This document shows positions 17,494-25,271 of a stretch of 57,878 nucleotides of DNA, one piece after another (the stretch's first letter is position 1; each line of letters starts with the position of its first letter). The notes beneath the pieces are model-generated. The model saw nothing but the letters and a program-made list of their open reading frames with translations. It had not been told where the DNA came from and searched no databases. The translations under genes were made by a program, and so were the position numbers. Source of the DNA: a bacterium (GTDB taxonomy: Bacteria > Planctomycetota > UBA1135 > GCA-002686595); contig JAAELL010000032.1 in the NCBI GenBank assembly GCA_024226735.1, positions 1 to 57,878 of the forward strand. The letters run 5' to 3'.

Positions 17494-18126
17494 ATGGATC
17501 CCATCGTGTCCCAAGCCGAGCCGCACAACTCGCCCGACGGATCCCCGACCGGACGCTGGGTGCGTGCCGCCAAGGACGGGGACGCCGACAGCTTTTCCAA
17601 GCTGTACGAGCACATCGCGCCCTCCCTCTTGACGTGGGCGGAGCTGCGCCTGCGGCCCGCGCAAAGGGCGCACCTGGATCCGCAGGACCTCGTGCAGGAG
17701 GTCTGGTTCCGCGCCTGGAAGGCGATCGACTCGTTCGATCCCGACCGCGTGCCCTTCCGACTGTGGCTCTTCCGCGTCGCCAAGAACGTCTTGCTCGAGG
17801 CGGTGCGCCAGGCGCGCAAGGCGGATCGCCAGAAGGGCGTGCCCGGTCCGACCACGCGCCTGTTCGCGCTGCAGAACCTGCCCGACAGCGCGACGGCCGT
17901 CAGCCGGCGGCTCGCGCGCGACGAGGGGCTCAAGGCGTTCACCGAGCGCGTGCGCAAGCTCGAGGACGACGAGCAGAAGCTCGTCCTGCACTGCGGCCTC
18001 GAGGGTCTTCCCTATAAGGATGTCGCCGAGCGCATGGAGCTCTCGCTCGACGCGGTGGCCAAGCGCTGGCAGCGCCTGCGCTCGCGCCTGCTCGAGGCGG
18101 GGCTGCCGGATCAGCTACTCGCCTGA
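17494..18126 (+). CDS. ECF-type RNA polymerase sigma factor
   Basis: This is a 210-residue sigma-70 family protein. Region 2 includes HLDPQDLVQEVWFRAW, the core-binding helix. FRLWLFRVAKNVLLEAVR covers the -10 recognition helix. Region 4 is LPYKDVAERMELSLDAVAKRWQR, a helix-turn-helix for the -35 element. No anti-sigma gene is adjacent. Instead the divergent gene is a membrane kinase, so control by phosphorylation or direct contact is likely, as known for planctomycete kinase-linked ECF groups. The ATG at 17494 is chosen because the in-frame ATG at 17452 would nearly meet the kinase start. The 3' end overlaps the convergent DUF368 gene by 12 bases. Confidence 0.92.
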   Translation: MDPIVSQAEPHNSPDGSPTGRWVRAAKDGDADSFSKLYEHIAPSLLTWAELRLRPAQRAHLDPQDLVQEVWFRAWKAIDSFDPDRVPFRLWLFRVAKNVLLEAVRQARKADRQKGVPGPTTRLFALQNLPDSATAVSRRLARDEGLKAFTERVRKLEDDEQKLVLHCGLEGLPYKDVAERMELSLDAVAKRWQRLRSRLLEAGLPDQLLA

Positions 18127-19209
18127 GGCCGAGCCGGGCGCCGGATCCGCCGCGGCACCAGCTGGCCGGCGACCGAGCGCGCGCGTCGCGAAGAAGCCGA
18201 CGACGAGCAGCCCGAGCGCGCCTCCGATCTGACCGAAGCGCGGCTCGAAGAAGCGCAGCTCGTCCCCGAGCACCTTCAGCTCGCCGGGCGTCCGGCTCGC
18301 CCATTGCGCTCCGAGCGCGGTCAACCGTGCGTCGTCGAGGTCGTCACCGTGCTTGGCGCGGATGTCGTCGAAGGGCACCTCCGCGAGCACCATCTGGGTC
18401 GCCTTGCGCGTGCGCTTGACCGCGAGGTCGGGATGGACGGGCTCCTGGAACGGCCACAGGCCGAGGACGGAGCCGAGCAAGAGGCCGAGCAATACGCCGT
18501 GGCTCGGCCCGGACCAGCGGGCGAGAAGCCAGCGCAAGACGTTCGAGAGGAGCGCGATGCCGAGCACGGCCCCCACGACGATCGGACCGACGATGCGCAG
18601 CGATCCCGCGAGGTCCTCGCGCAGGGCCGAGGCCGACAGGGAGCCGATCACCAGGTCGTACATGCCGAGGATCAGGAGCACGTAGGAGCCGCTGACGCCC
18701 GGAAGGATCATGCTCGACGCCGCGGCGGCGCCGACGACGACGAGGACCGGAAGGGTCTGCGGGAGCTGGGTCCCCGAGAGGCCCCACGCCAGGATCGCCA
18801 TGCACGCGATGCCGAGGACGACGCATACCCCCGTGACCGTCGAGACCGGCCGGCACAGCCGCAGGAGCTCCGGCACGCCACCGAGGGTCAACCCGATGAA
18901 CAGGCTGTACATCACCCAGCGGTGTTCGTTGACCAGCGCCACGGCGATGCCCGAGCCCCCCACCAGCGCGATCACGAGGCCCACGCCGACCGTCGCCAGG
19001 AAGACGATCGCGGGCACGCTCAGGCGTAGCCGGCTGACGTCGGCGATCGCGCCGATGAAGCGGTCGTAGAGCCCGACCGCCAGGATCATCGTTCCGCCAC
19101 TGATGCCGGGGACGAGGTTGGCGAGACCCATCAGGACGCCCCCGAGCAGAGCTCGCGGGGTGGACGGGTTGTCTCCCTTCGGGACGGAAGCGTGGGTGTC
19201 GGTCGACAT
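18115..19209 (-). CDS. DUF368 membrane protein (PopT-like undecaprenyl phosphate translocase)
   Basis: This 364-residue polytopic membrane protein has about eight to ten hydrophobic helices. The family signature is a repeated P-G-[IV]-S-G motif: ANLVPGISGGTMI near residue 30 and SMILPGVSGSYVL near residue 165. DUF368 proteins were shown to flip undecaprenyl phosphate back across the inner membrane (PopT of Vibrio cholerae). A ~70-residue soluble insertion before the last helix is Lys/Asp-rich. The ATG at 19209 is chosen because upstream sequence in frame is Arg/Ser-rich and not family-like. It overlaps the sigma gene tail to tail. Confidence 0.88.
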   Translation of the reverse strand: MSTDTHASVPKGDNPSTPRALLGGVLMGLANLVPGISGGTMILAVGLYDRFIGAIADVSRLRLSVPAIVFLATVGVGLVIALVGGSGIAVALVNEHRWVMYSLFIGLTLGGVPELLRLCRPVSTVTGVCVVLGIACMAILAWGLSGTQLPQTLPVLVVVGAAAASSMILPGVSGSYVLLILGMYDLVIGSLSASALREDLAGSLRIVGPIVVGAVLGIALLSNVLRWLLARWSGPSHGVLLGLLLGSVLGLWPFQEPVHPDLAVKRTRKATQMVLAEVPFDDIRAKHGDDLDDARLTALGAQWASRTPGELKVLGDELRFFEPRFGQIGGALGLLVVGFFATRALGRRPAGAAADPAPGSASGE

Positions 19210-19439
19210 GGACGCTGAGAATCGGGGTCGGGGGCGGCCGGTGCCAGCCTCGGTTGCGGCAATCGGGCTCGGCGAGGTCGGCTCGCCATGACTCCATCGG
19301 CTCGATCGCCCTCCATCACGGGGAATTCGTCTTCGGTTGCCGCGAGGTTGATCTAGAATCTTGAGATTCTCTCCGCTCGAACGGTGCCCTCCTGCCCGTT
19401 CGCTTCTCACTTCACTCACGTCTTCCACGGAATCCAACC

Positions 19440-20585
19440 ATGAGGCTCTCCCGCTTCCTCGCCGTCGGCGCCGGGGCAATGCTCAGCACTGGAACCGCTC
19501 TCGCCCAGGTCCACCTGAACGAGATCTTCGCCAGCATGACGATGACCGACGACATGGAGTTCGTCGAGCTCATCGGCCCCCCCGGCATGTCCCTCAACGG
19601 CTACGTCATCGCAGTCGTCGAGAGCGACTGGGGCAACTCGCCGACGACGCCGCCGATGCCGGCCGGCTCGCTCGACCGCATCTGGGATCTGACGGGGCAG
19701 TCGATTCCCGCCAGCGGCTACTTCGTCCTGGGTGACCAGGCCGTTCCCAACGTCAACCTGAACGTCGGCACCCAGGACATCATCGAGAACAGCTCGGCGA
19801 CTTTCTATCTGATCGAGACGAGCCTTCCGGGCGTGCTCGTGAACCTCGGGGGCCAGGACGTCGACCTGGACGACGACGGCATCACCGAGCTCCTCGTCGG
19901 CGACCCGAACGTCATCCAGTTCGAGTCGATCGCGCTCGTCGACGACGATCCGCAGGACATCGTCTTCGACTGCTCGCCGGCGATCGGTCCCGACGGCACG
20001 TTCTTCCCGGCGGGCATCTTCCGTCCGGGCGACTACCCGACCAACTTCTGCGACAACGAGTACCTCGACTTCTTCATCGTCGGTTCGCCGACGGCGCCCG
20101 CCCCGACGCCGGGCGCAGCGAACCCGGCGAGCCTCACGGGCTGCACGATGACCGGCAGTGGCGCCGGCTGCAACCCGATGGGTCCGATCGGCTCGAGCTA
20201 CTGCGGTCCGGCCGTCCCGAACTCGACGGGTTCCGCCGGCGAGATCGCGGCCAGCGGAAGCACCAACCCGGCGGACAACAGCGTGACGCTGACGTCCTCC
20301 GCCCTGCCCCCGGGTCAGTTCGGTTACTTCCTGGCCGGCCAGTCGCAAGGCATGTTCAACCCGCCGGGCTCGAGCGGCTTCATCTGCCTCTCCGGCAACA
20401 TCGGCCGGTACAACGGCAACATCGGCCAGGGCCCCGGCTTCTCGCTGATGCTCAACCTGGGCTCGATCCCGGTGAACCCGCCCCAAGCGGTCATGAGCGG
20501 TGAGTCCTGGAACTTCCAGTGCTGGTACCGCGACATCGGGAACACGAGCAACTTCACCGACGGCGTCAACATCCTGTTCCAGTAG
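19440..20585 (+). CDS. Secreted lamin-tail-domain-like protein with shared C-terminal domain
   Basis: This is a 381-residue exported protein with signal peptide cleavage near TALAQ (residue ~22). Residues ~23-130 resemble a lamin-tail (LTD) domain: VHLNEIFASM, MEFVELIGPPG, SLNGYVIAVVE, ASGYFVLGDQ. The C-terminal ~130 residues are the recurrent domain of this window: SYCGPAVPNSTG, LPPGQFGYFLAG, NPPGSSGFICL, GESWNFQCWYRD and SNFTDGVNILF. It is a tandem paralog of the next gene. LTD domains occur in exported bacterial proteins with nucleases or unknown roles. Function unknown; probably cell-surface or secreted. Confidence 0.85.
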   Translation: MRLSRFLAVGAGAMLSTGTALAQVHLNEIFASMTMTDDMEFVELIGPPGMSLNGYVIAVVESDWGNSPTTPPMPAGSLDRIWDLTGQSIPASGYFVLGDQAVPNVNLNVGTQDIIENSSATFYLIETSLPGVLVNLGGQDVDLDDDGITELLVGDPNVIQFESIALVDDDPQDIVFDCSPAIGPDGTFFPAGIFRPGDYPTNFCDNEYLDFFIVGSPTAPAPTPGAANPASLTGCTMTGSGAGCNPMGPIGSSYCGPAVPNSTGSAGEIAASGSTNPADNSVTLTSSALPPGQFGYFLAGQSQGMFNPPGSSGFICLSGNIGRYNGNIGQGPGFSLMLNLGSIPVNPPQAVMSGESWNFQCWYRDIGNTSNFTDGVNILFQ

Positions 20586-20600
20586 ACGTCAGCGACTGGA

Positions 20601-20616
20601 AGGCCCCGCTGGGCCT
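20601..20616 (+). terminator. Hairpin after lamin-tail-like gene
   Basis: AGGCCC pairs with GGGCCT around a CGCT loop, 15 bases past the stop codon at 20585. No T-tract follows, so it is a weak intrinsic terminator candidate. Confidence 0.4.
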
Positions 20617-20768
20617 CCACGATCATCTCATGCGCGGCGGGCCCTTCCGAGGTCCACCGCGCCGTGCTGCCCTCGAGACTCCATCCCCAACTAGGCCCAC
20701 CATAAATCGCGTTCGTGGGTACGATGTCGGACGATTCCGCTCGTGCTCCCTCGGACGAGACCCCCAAC

Positions 20769-21929
20769 ATGAGACCCCTGAATACCTGCCTGCTCTCCCT
20801 TTCCGCCGTTCTTCTCGCCTCTTCCGCTTCGTCGCAAGTCCGGCTGAACGAGATCTATTCGTACCACTGTGGCCCCGACACGATGGAGTTCATCGAGCTC
20901 GCGGGCGCTCCCGATCAACCTCTGGACGGCTACCTCGTCTGCGCCGTCGAGAGTGACGGAGACTCGATGGAGCTCGGTCGTCTCGATCAGGTCTGGGACC
21001 TGACCGGTTACGTGATGCCCTCGGACGGGTACTTCGTCCTCGGCGACGACGCCGTGGCCGAAGCCGACCTCAACATCGGGCTCGAGTTCGTGCTCGAGAA
21101 CGGCACCGAGACCTACTACCTCGTGCGCACGACCGACGTGGCCGCGATCCTGGCGCTCGCGTCGACCAACGTCGACCCGGACGGAGATCGGGAAACGCTC
21201 CTCGCAACGACCGCCGGCGTCCAGGCGATCGAGGTCGTGACGATCGTCGACGCGGGCTACCCGAGCAACGACGTCGTGTACGACTGCGCCACTGCGTTCG
21301 GTCCCCTGGCGTGTGGTTTCGGCGCCTTCCGCCAGGGCGGCATCTTTCGTCCCGCCGACTCCCTCGCCGGCTGGTGCGCGGACGTCCCGCTCGATTTCAA
21401 CAACACCGGCGGATGCCCGGGCGGTGGCTGCCCCGAGGGCGTTATGGCGACGCCGGGCACCGCGAACCCGTCGGCCGGCTGCACGGTGCGTCTGACCGGC
21501 GACGGCTGCGACGCGATCCTCAGCCTCGGTACGGTCTACTGCAACCCGGCCGTGCCGAACTCGTCGGGCCTCCCCGCGGAGATCAGTGCAACGGGTAGCG
21601 CGTCCGCGAACGACGGCCTACTCACCGTGGAAGCGAACCAGGTTCCGGCCGGACAGTTCGGGTACCTCTTGACCAGCCGCAACCAGGGCATGGTCTCCCC
21701 GCCGTCGTCGGACGGCGTCCTGTGCCTCGGTAGCGGCATCGGCCGCTTCACGCAGCTCGGGCTCGTCGGCCAGGGCCCGACGCTCTCGGTCACCGTCGAC
21801 ACGCGCAACATCCCGACCAGCCCGATCGTTCCGATCGTCGCGGGTGACACGTGGAACTTCCAGTTCTGGTACCGCGACGCGGGCGGCACGAGCAACTTCT
21901 CGGACGCCGTCGAGATCCTGTTCCAATAA
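20769..21929 (+). CDS. Secreted lamin-tail-domain-like protein with shared C-terminal domain (tandem paralog)
   Basis: This is a 386-residue exported protein with signal peptide MRPLNTCLLSLSAVLLASSA. The architecture matches the preceding gene: VRLNEIYSY, MEFIELAGAP, LDGYLVCAVES, SDGYFVLGDD in the N-terminal domain, then an Asp-rich linker, then the C-terminal domain with AVPNSSGLPAEI, VPAGQFGYLL, GDTWNFQFWYRD and SNFSDAVEILF. The start at 20769 is chosen because it directly precedes the signal peptide; an upstream in-frame ATG adds a charged, non-signal stretch. The pair is a clear local duplication that has since diverged. Confidence 0.84.
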   Translation: MRPLNTCLLSLSAVLLASSASSQVRLNEIYSYHCGPDTMEFIELAGAPDQPLDGYLVCAVESDGDSMELGRLDQVWDLTGYVMPSDGYFVLGDDAVAEADLNIGLEFVLENGTETYYLVRTTDVAAILALASTNVDPDGDRETLLATTAGVQAIEVVTIVDAGYPSNDVVYDCATAFGPLACGFGAFRQGGIFRPADSLAGWCADVPLDFNNTGGCPGGGCPEGVMATPGTANPSAGCTVRLTGDGCDAILSLGTVYCNPAVPNSSGLPAEISATGSASANDGLLTVEANQVPAGQFGYLLTSRNQGMVSPPSSDGVLCLGSGIGRFTQLGLVGQGPTLSVTVDTRNIPTSPIVPIVAGDTWNFQFWYRDAGGTSNFSDAVEILFQ

Positions 21930-21969
21930 CAGCGAAGACGACGCCCACTCCACACCGGCGGTGGTCTCG

Positions 21970-22010
21970 CAGGCGCGAGGCCGCCGCCTGTCTGTGAGTA
22001 CCGAACAGAC
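21970..22010. terminator. Two adjacent hairpins between convergent genes
   Basis: CAGGCG (21970-21975) pairs with CGCCTG (21985-21990). Then GTCTGT (21990-21995) pairs with ACAGAC (22005-22010). They sit between the plus-strand gene ending at 21929 and the minus-strand acetyltransferase stop at 22010, so they may serve both strands. Confidence 0.45.
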
Positions 22011-22495
22011 TAAAGCTCCAGTACGCGCTCGTGCTCGCGGACGTGCTCACGTGGCGCGGGGAGCGTTCCGACCCGACCCGTGGGCACGAACCCCATGCGT
22101 GCGTAGAACTCGATCGCACGCGCGTTGTCATCGGCGACGTCCAAGAGGACGCGCGCATGACCGGCCGTGCGCGCCCAGTCGACGACCGCGCGTACGAGGG
22201 CGTCCGCGACCCCGGTTCCGCGCCGCCCAGGGGCGACCCACATCGCGAAAAGTCCCGCACAGCCGGCGCGACCTGCGTAGGGCGATCCGACCACGAGCCC
22301 GACGTCCGCGCCTTCGACGGTTGCCACGAACGTCGCTTGGCTCGGACTGGCGAGTCGCTCGCGCCAGACGGCGGGCGAGAGCGCTTCGTCCTCGGCGAAC
22401 GTCGCCGCGAACGCATCCGGCGCGTCGCGCAGAGCCCCGAGCCGCAGCGCGCGGACGCGCTCAGAATCCTCCGCTCGAGCCTGCTCGATCCTCAC
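22010..22495 (-). CDS. GNAT-family N-acetyltransferase
   Basis: This is a 161-residue single-domain GNAT, the normal family length. MWVAPGRRGTGVADALVRA (residues ~86-104) is motif A, with the R/Q-x-x-G-x-G/A acetyl-CoA loop. VADDNARAIEFYARMGFVPTG is the C-terminal motif B. The N-terminal half (RALRLGALRDAPDAF) is typical of small-molecule or peptide acetyltransferases. It starts at a GTG three bases downstream of the frameshifted DUF1992 gene, so the two were probably cotranscribed. Substrate unknown. It is unrelated in detail to the tandem GNATs at the left end. Confidence 0.88.
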   Translation of the reverse strand: MRIEQARAEDSERVRALRLGALRDAPDAFAATFAEDEALSPAVWRERLASPSQATFVATVEGADVGLVVGSPYAGRAGCAGLFAMWVAPGRRGTGVADALVRAVVDWARTAGHARVLLDVADDNARAIEFYARMGFVPTGRVGTLPAPREHVREHERVLEL

Positions 22496-22498
22496 CGG

Positions 22499-22793
22499 TC
22501 AGTCCGAGTGCCTACTCGCGACCAGGGCACCGACCGCACCTCCGACGCCGCCTCCGATCACCCCCACTTGCTCGACGTTCATGCTCTTCAAGGCGATCGT
22601 CGGGACGAGCGCCGCGAGGGCGGCGCCCACGATGATTCCGGTGAGTTTCTTGCCAGTCATGTCGGTGATCTCCCTAACGCGAGGTACGACGCGCGCAACG
22701 AGCGGGGCTCCCGTGCCCGGCAGATCGTTCGAACAGGCCCTCCTCCACGGCCTCGCGGATCCGCGCTTCGGCGATCTCGTCGAACTGGGCCAT
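22499..22793 (-). pseudogene. DUF1992 (DnaJ-associated domain) gene with a one-base frameshift
   Basis: From the ATG at 22793 the frame reads MAQFDEIAEARIREAVEEGL, a close match to the DUF1992 signature seen in YhdN-like proteins. Within the TTCGAAC at ~22728 the frame is lost. Removing one base restores FDDLPGTGAPLVARVV, the expected continuation, and the frame then runs to the TGA at 22499. The repaired product is 97 residues and ends in two short glycine-rich hydrophobic segments (GIIVGAALAALVPTIAL; GVIGGGVGGAVGALVA). Without repair, an ORF of 53 codons still starts at the ATG at 22660, preceded by GGGAG, so a small membrane protein may be made anyway. Confidence 0.7.
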
Positions 22794-23033
22794 GGGACCA
22801 GTCTCGACTAATGCGATGTCCCTGGCCAGCGGCAAAACCGTCCGCAGGGCCGGCCGAGGGGTTTGTGGACGGGTTCCGCGCCTCGATGTGGGCTCGACCG
22901 GGCGGCGCGCGGCGCCAATGGTCTATCATCGGACGGTGGAAGGGTGGCTACGCCCGCCCCCCGACTCTCTACCTCGACGCGCGCCACCGCTCTCCCTTCC
23001 GGTCGGCGCGCGGACACTCTCCCTCCTCGTCGC

Positions 23034-24356
23034 ATGATCATCTTCCAGCTTCCGCCGCGCGAGCGGCGGATCGGAACCGTGGCGCTCGCCGCGCTCTCCT
23101 CGACTCTCCTGGGCTCCTCGGCCGCCGCACAAGGGCCGCCGGGTTACTACGACCCGGTCGACACCTCGAGCCCCCAGGTGCTGCGCACGACGCTGCACGA
23201 AGTGATCGACGATCACGCGCGCTTCCCGTACACAGCGGGCTCGACGGACACGTGGGACATCCTCGAAGCGGCGATGGCGCACCCGACGCTGCCCGGCCGC
23301 ATCCTCGAGGTGTACAAGAACGAAGACTACCCGGCGCAGGGAACCGGCAACTCGTTCTACAACCGCGAGCACAGCTGGCCGTCCTCGTACGGGTTTCCCG
23401 ACGACGGTTCGGACAACTACCCGTTCTCCGACTGCCACCTCCTGTTCCTCTCCGACTCCGGCTACAACTCGGCGCGCTCGAACAAGCCGTTCCGGTTCTG
23501 CAACCCCGGCTGCTCGGAGCTGCCGACGGAGATGAACGACGGCGCGGGCGGAGGAATCGGCATGTACCCCGGCAACTCCAACTGGAGCTCGGGAGCCTTC
23601 TCGAGCGGGACGTGGGAGGTCTGGATGGGCCGCCGCGGCGACATCGCGCGCGCGATCCTGTACGCCGACGTGCGCTACGAAGGCGGCACCCACGGCACGA
23701 CGAACTTCGCGGAGCCGGACCTCGTCGCGACCAACTCCCAGGCCTTGATCGCGGGCTCGAACACAGGCATGAACGAGTCGGTCGCGTACATGGGCATCCT
23801 CTCGGTGCTGCTAGCCTGGCACGAGCAGGACCCGGTCGACGACAAGGAGCGCGACAAGAACGACACGGTCTTCCAGCATCAGGGCAACCGCAACCCGTTC
23901 GTCGACCACCCCGAGTGGGTCGACTGCCTGTACAACAACGGCTGTGCCCTGTTCGAGGTCTACTGCACGCCCGCCGCTCCGAATTCGAGCGGTGGATCGG
24001 CGATCATCGGAGCGTTCGGCAGCCCGGTCGCGACCGACAACACGCTGTCGCTCACGGCCGACCAGCTCCCGACGAGCCAGTTCGGATACTTCCTCGCGAG
24101 CGAGACCGACGGCTTCGTGTTCCACCCCCCGGGCAGCTCGGGCAACCTGTGCCTCGGCGGTCAGATCGCGCGCTTCGTCGGCCAGGTGCAGAACAGCGGC
24201 AACCTGGGCAGCTTCGGGATCGCCGTCGACTTGACCTCGATCCCCACCTCCCCGCCGTCGAGCGTCGTCGCGGGCGAGACCTGGCACTTCCAGGCCTGGT
24301 TCCGTGACCCGCCGACGTCGAACTTCACCGACGCGTTGCGCATCACTTTCCAGTAG
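23034..24356 (+). CDS. Secreted endonuclease I (EndA/NucM-like) with shared C-terminal domain
   Basis: This 440-residue protein is a non-specific nuclease of the beta-beta-alpha-metal type. Its signal peptide runs to about SSAAAQ (residue 33). The catalytic block is YNREHSWPSSYG (His113), followed by SDCHLLFLSDSGYNSARSN, GRRGDIARAILYADVRY and the family-typical LLAWHEQDPVDDKER plus FQHQGNRNPFVDHPEWV. The last ~130 residues are the recurrent C-terminal domain (PNSSGGSAII, LPTSQFGYFLAS, GETWHFQAWFRD, SNFTDALRITF). It probably degrades extracellular or surface-bound DNA for nutrients. Its 3' end overlaps the convergent amidohydrolase gene by 14 bases. The start at 23034 precedes the signal peptide. 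Confidence 0.92.
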   Translation: MIIFQLPPRERRIGTVALAALSSTLLGSSAAAQGPPGYYDPVDTSSPQVLRTTLHEVIDDHARFPYTAGSTDTWDILEAAMAHPTLPGRILEVYKNEDYPAQGTGNSFYNREHSWPSSYGFPDDGSDNYPFSDCHLLFLSDSGYNSARSNKPFRFCNPGCSELPTEMNDGAGGGIGMYPGNSNWSSGAFSSGTWEVWMGRRGDIARAILYADVRYEGGTHGTTNFAEPDLVATNSQALIAGSNTGMNESVAYMGILSVLLAWHEQDPVDDKERDKNDTVFQHQGNRNPFVDHPEWVDCLYNNGCALFEVYCTPAAPNSSGGSAIIGAFGSPVATDNTLSLTADQLPTSQFGYFLASETDGFVFHPPGSSGNLCLGGQIARFVGQVQNSGNLGSFGIAVDLTSIPTSPPSSVVAGETWHFQAWFRDPPTSNFTDALRITFQ

Positions 24357-25251
24357 CGCCGGCAGTAGGCCGCGCGTCGAACACGATCCTCCCGCCCTGC
24401 ACGACCAGGACGACCTGGCGCAGGGCGGCGGGGTCCCGCAGCGGGTCGGCGCCGAGCACGACGAGGTCCGCGACGTAGCCAGTCTCTATCCGGCCTCGGT
24501 CGAGCGCCCGACCGAGCACCTGCGCCGCGCCGCTGGTCGCGGCCCTCAGCGCCGCTGCCGGCGTCATCCCGTAGGCGACCATCAGCTCGATCTCGCGCGC
24601 GTTGTCGCCATGCGCGAAGACGCCGGCGTCGCTCCCGCAGGCGATCGTGACTCCAGCCGCGAGCGCGCGCTCCATCAGCCCGCGCGCCGTCTCGATGCGC
24701 GGATGCTCGGGCTCGCCCGGCGTCCATCCGGAGTAGCGCGCCATCGCCTCCGAGGCGGAGAGCGTCGGGCACAGGACCACTTCGTGCTGCACCATCAGCG
24801 CGAGCACGTCGTCGGACGCGTGGTACCCGTGCTCGATCGTCTTGACGCCGGCGAGCACGGCGCGACCGATCGCCTCGTCGGTCGACGCGTGCGCCGCAAC
24901 GGGGAGTCCCGCGCTCGACGCCTCGTCGACGATCGCCTCGAGCTCCACGCTCGAGAAGGTCGGGGTCGAGGGCGCACCGCGCTTGCGCCGGTAGTCGGCG
25001 TACACCTTGATCCAGTCCGCACCCGCGGCGATCTGCTGGCGCACGGCTCGGCGCACGCCGTCGACGCCATCGGCCACTTGCGCCCCTTTCGGCACGTCCC
25101 AGCGCGGGTCGAAGCCCGACGGTCCGTAGCATCCCGTCGCGACGAGCGCTCGCGTCGCCGCCAGGATGCGCGGCCCCGGCACGATCCCGGCCGCGACGGC
25201 GTCGCGTAGCGCGACGTCGGCGTAGCCCGCCCCCTGAGCGAGACGGAGCAT
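24343..25251 (-). CDS. Amidohydrolase-family protein lacking the N-terminal metal-binding region
   Basis: This is a 302-residue product. It matches the later two-thirds of imidazolonepropionase/prolidase-like amidohydrolases: GYADVALRDAVAAGIVPGPR, DWIKVYADYRR, AHASTDEAI, GVKTIEHGYHASDD, ACGSDAGVFAHGDNAREIEL and a C-terminal AADLVVLGADPL-like end. The usual N-terminal ~80-100 residues with the PG-x-x-D-x-H-x-H metal ligands are missing; the gene begins 20 bases after the upstream stop. The ATG at 25251 has GGAAGG 7 bases before it, so it may still be translated. It is probably inactive as a hydrolase, or the 5' part was deleted. It follows the kinase-like gene on the same strand. Confidence 0.78.
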   Translation of the reverse strand: MLRLAQGAGYADVALRDAVAAGIVPGPRILAATRALVATGCYGPSGFDPRWDVPKGAQVADGVDGVRRAVRQQIAAGADWIKVYADYRRKRGAPSTPTFSSVELEAIVDEASSAGLPVAAHASTDEAIGRAVLAGVKTIEHGYHASDDVLALMVQHEVVLCPTLSASEAMARYSGWTPGEPEHPRIETARGLMERALAAGVTIACGSDAGVFAHGDNAREIELMVAYGMTPAAALRAATSGAAQVLGRALDRGRIETGYVADLVVLGADPLRDPAALRQVVLVVQGGRIVFDARPTAGATGK

Positions 25252-25271
25252 GGTTTTGCCTTCCGCTGGGG

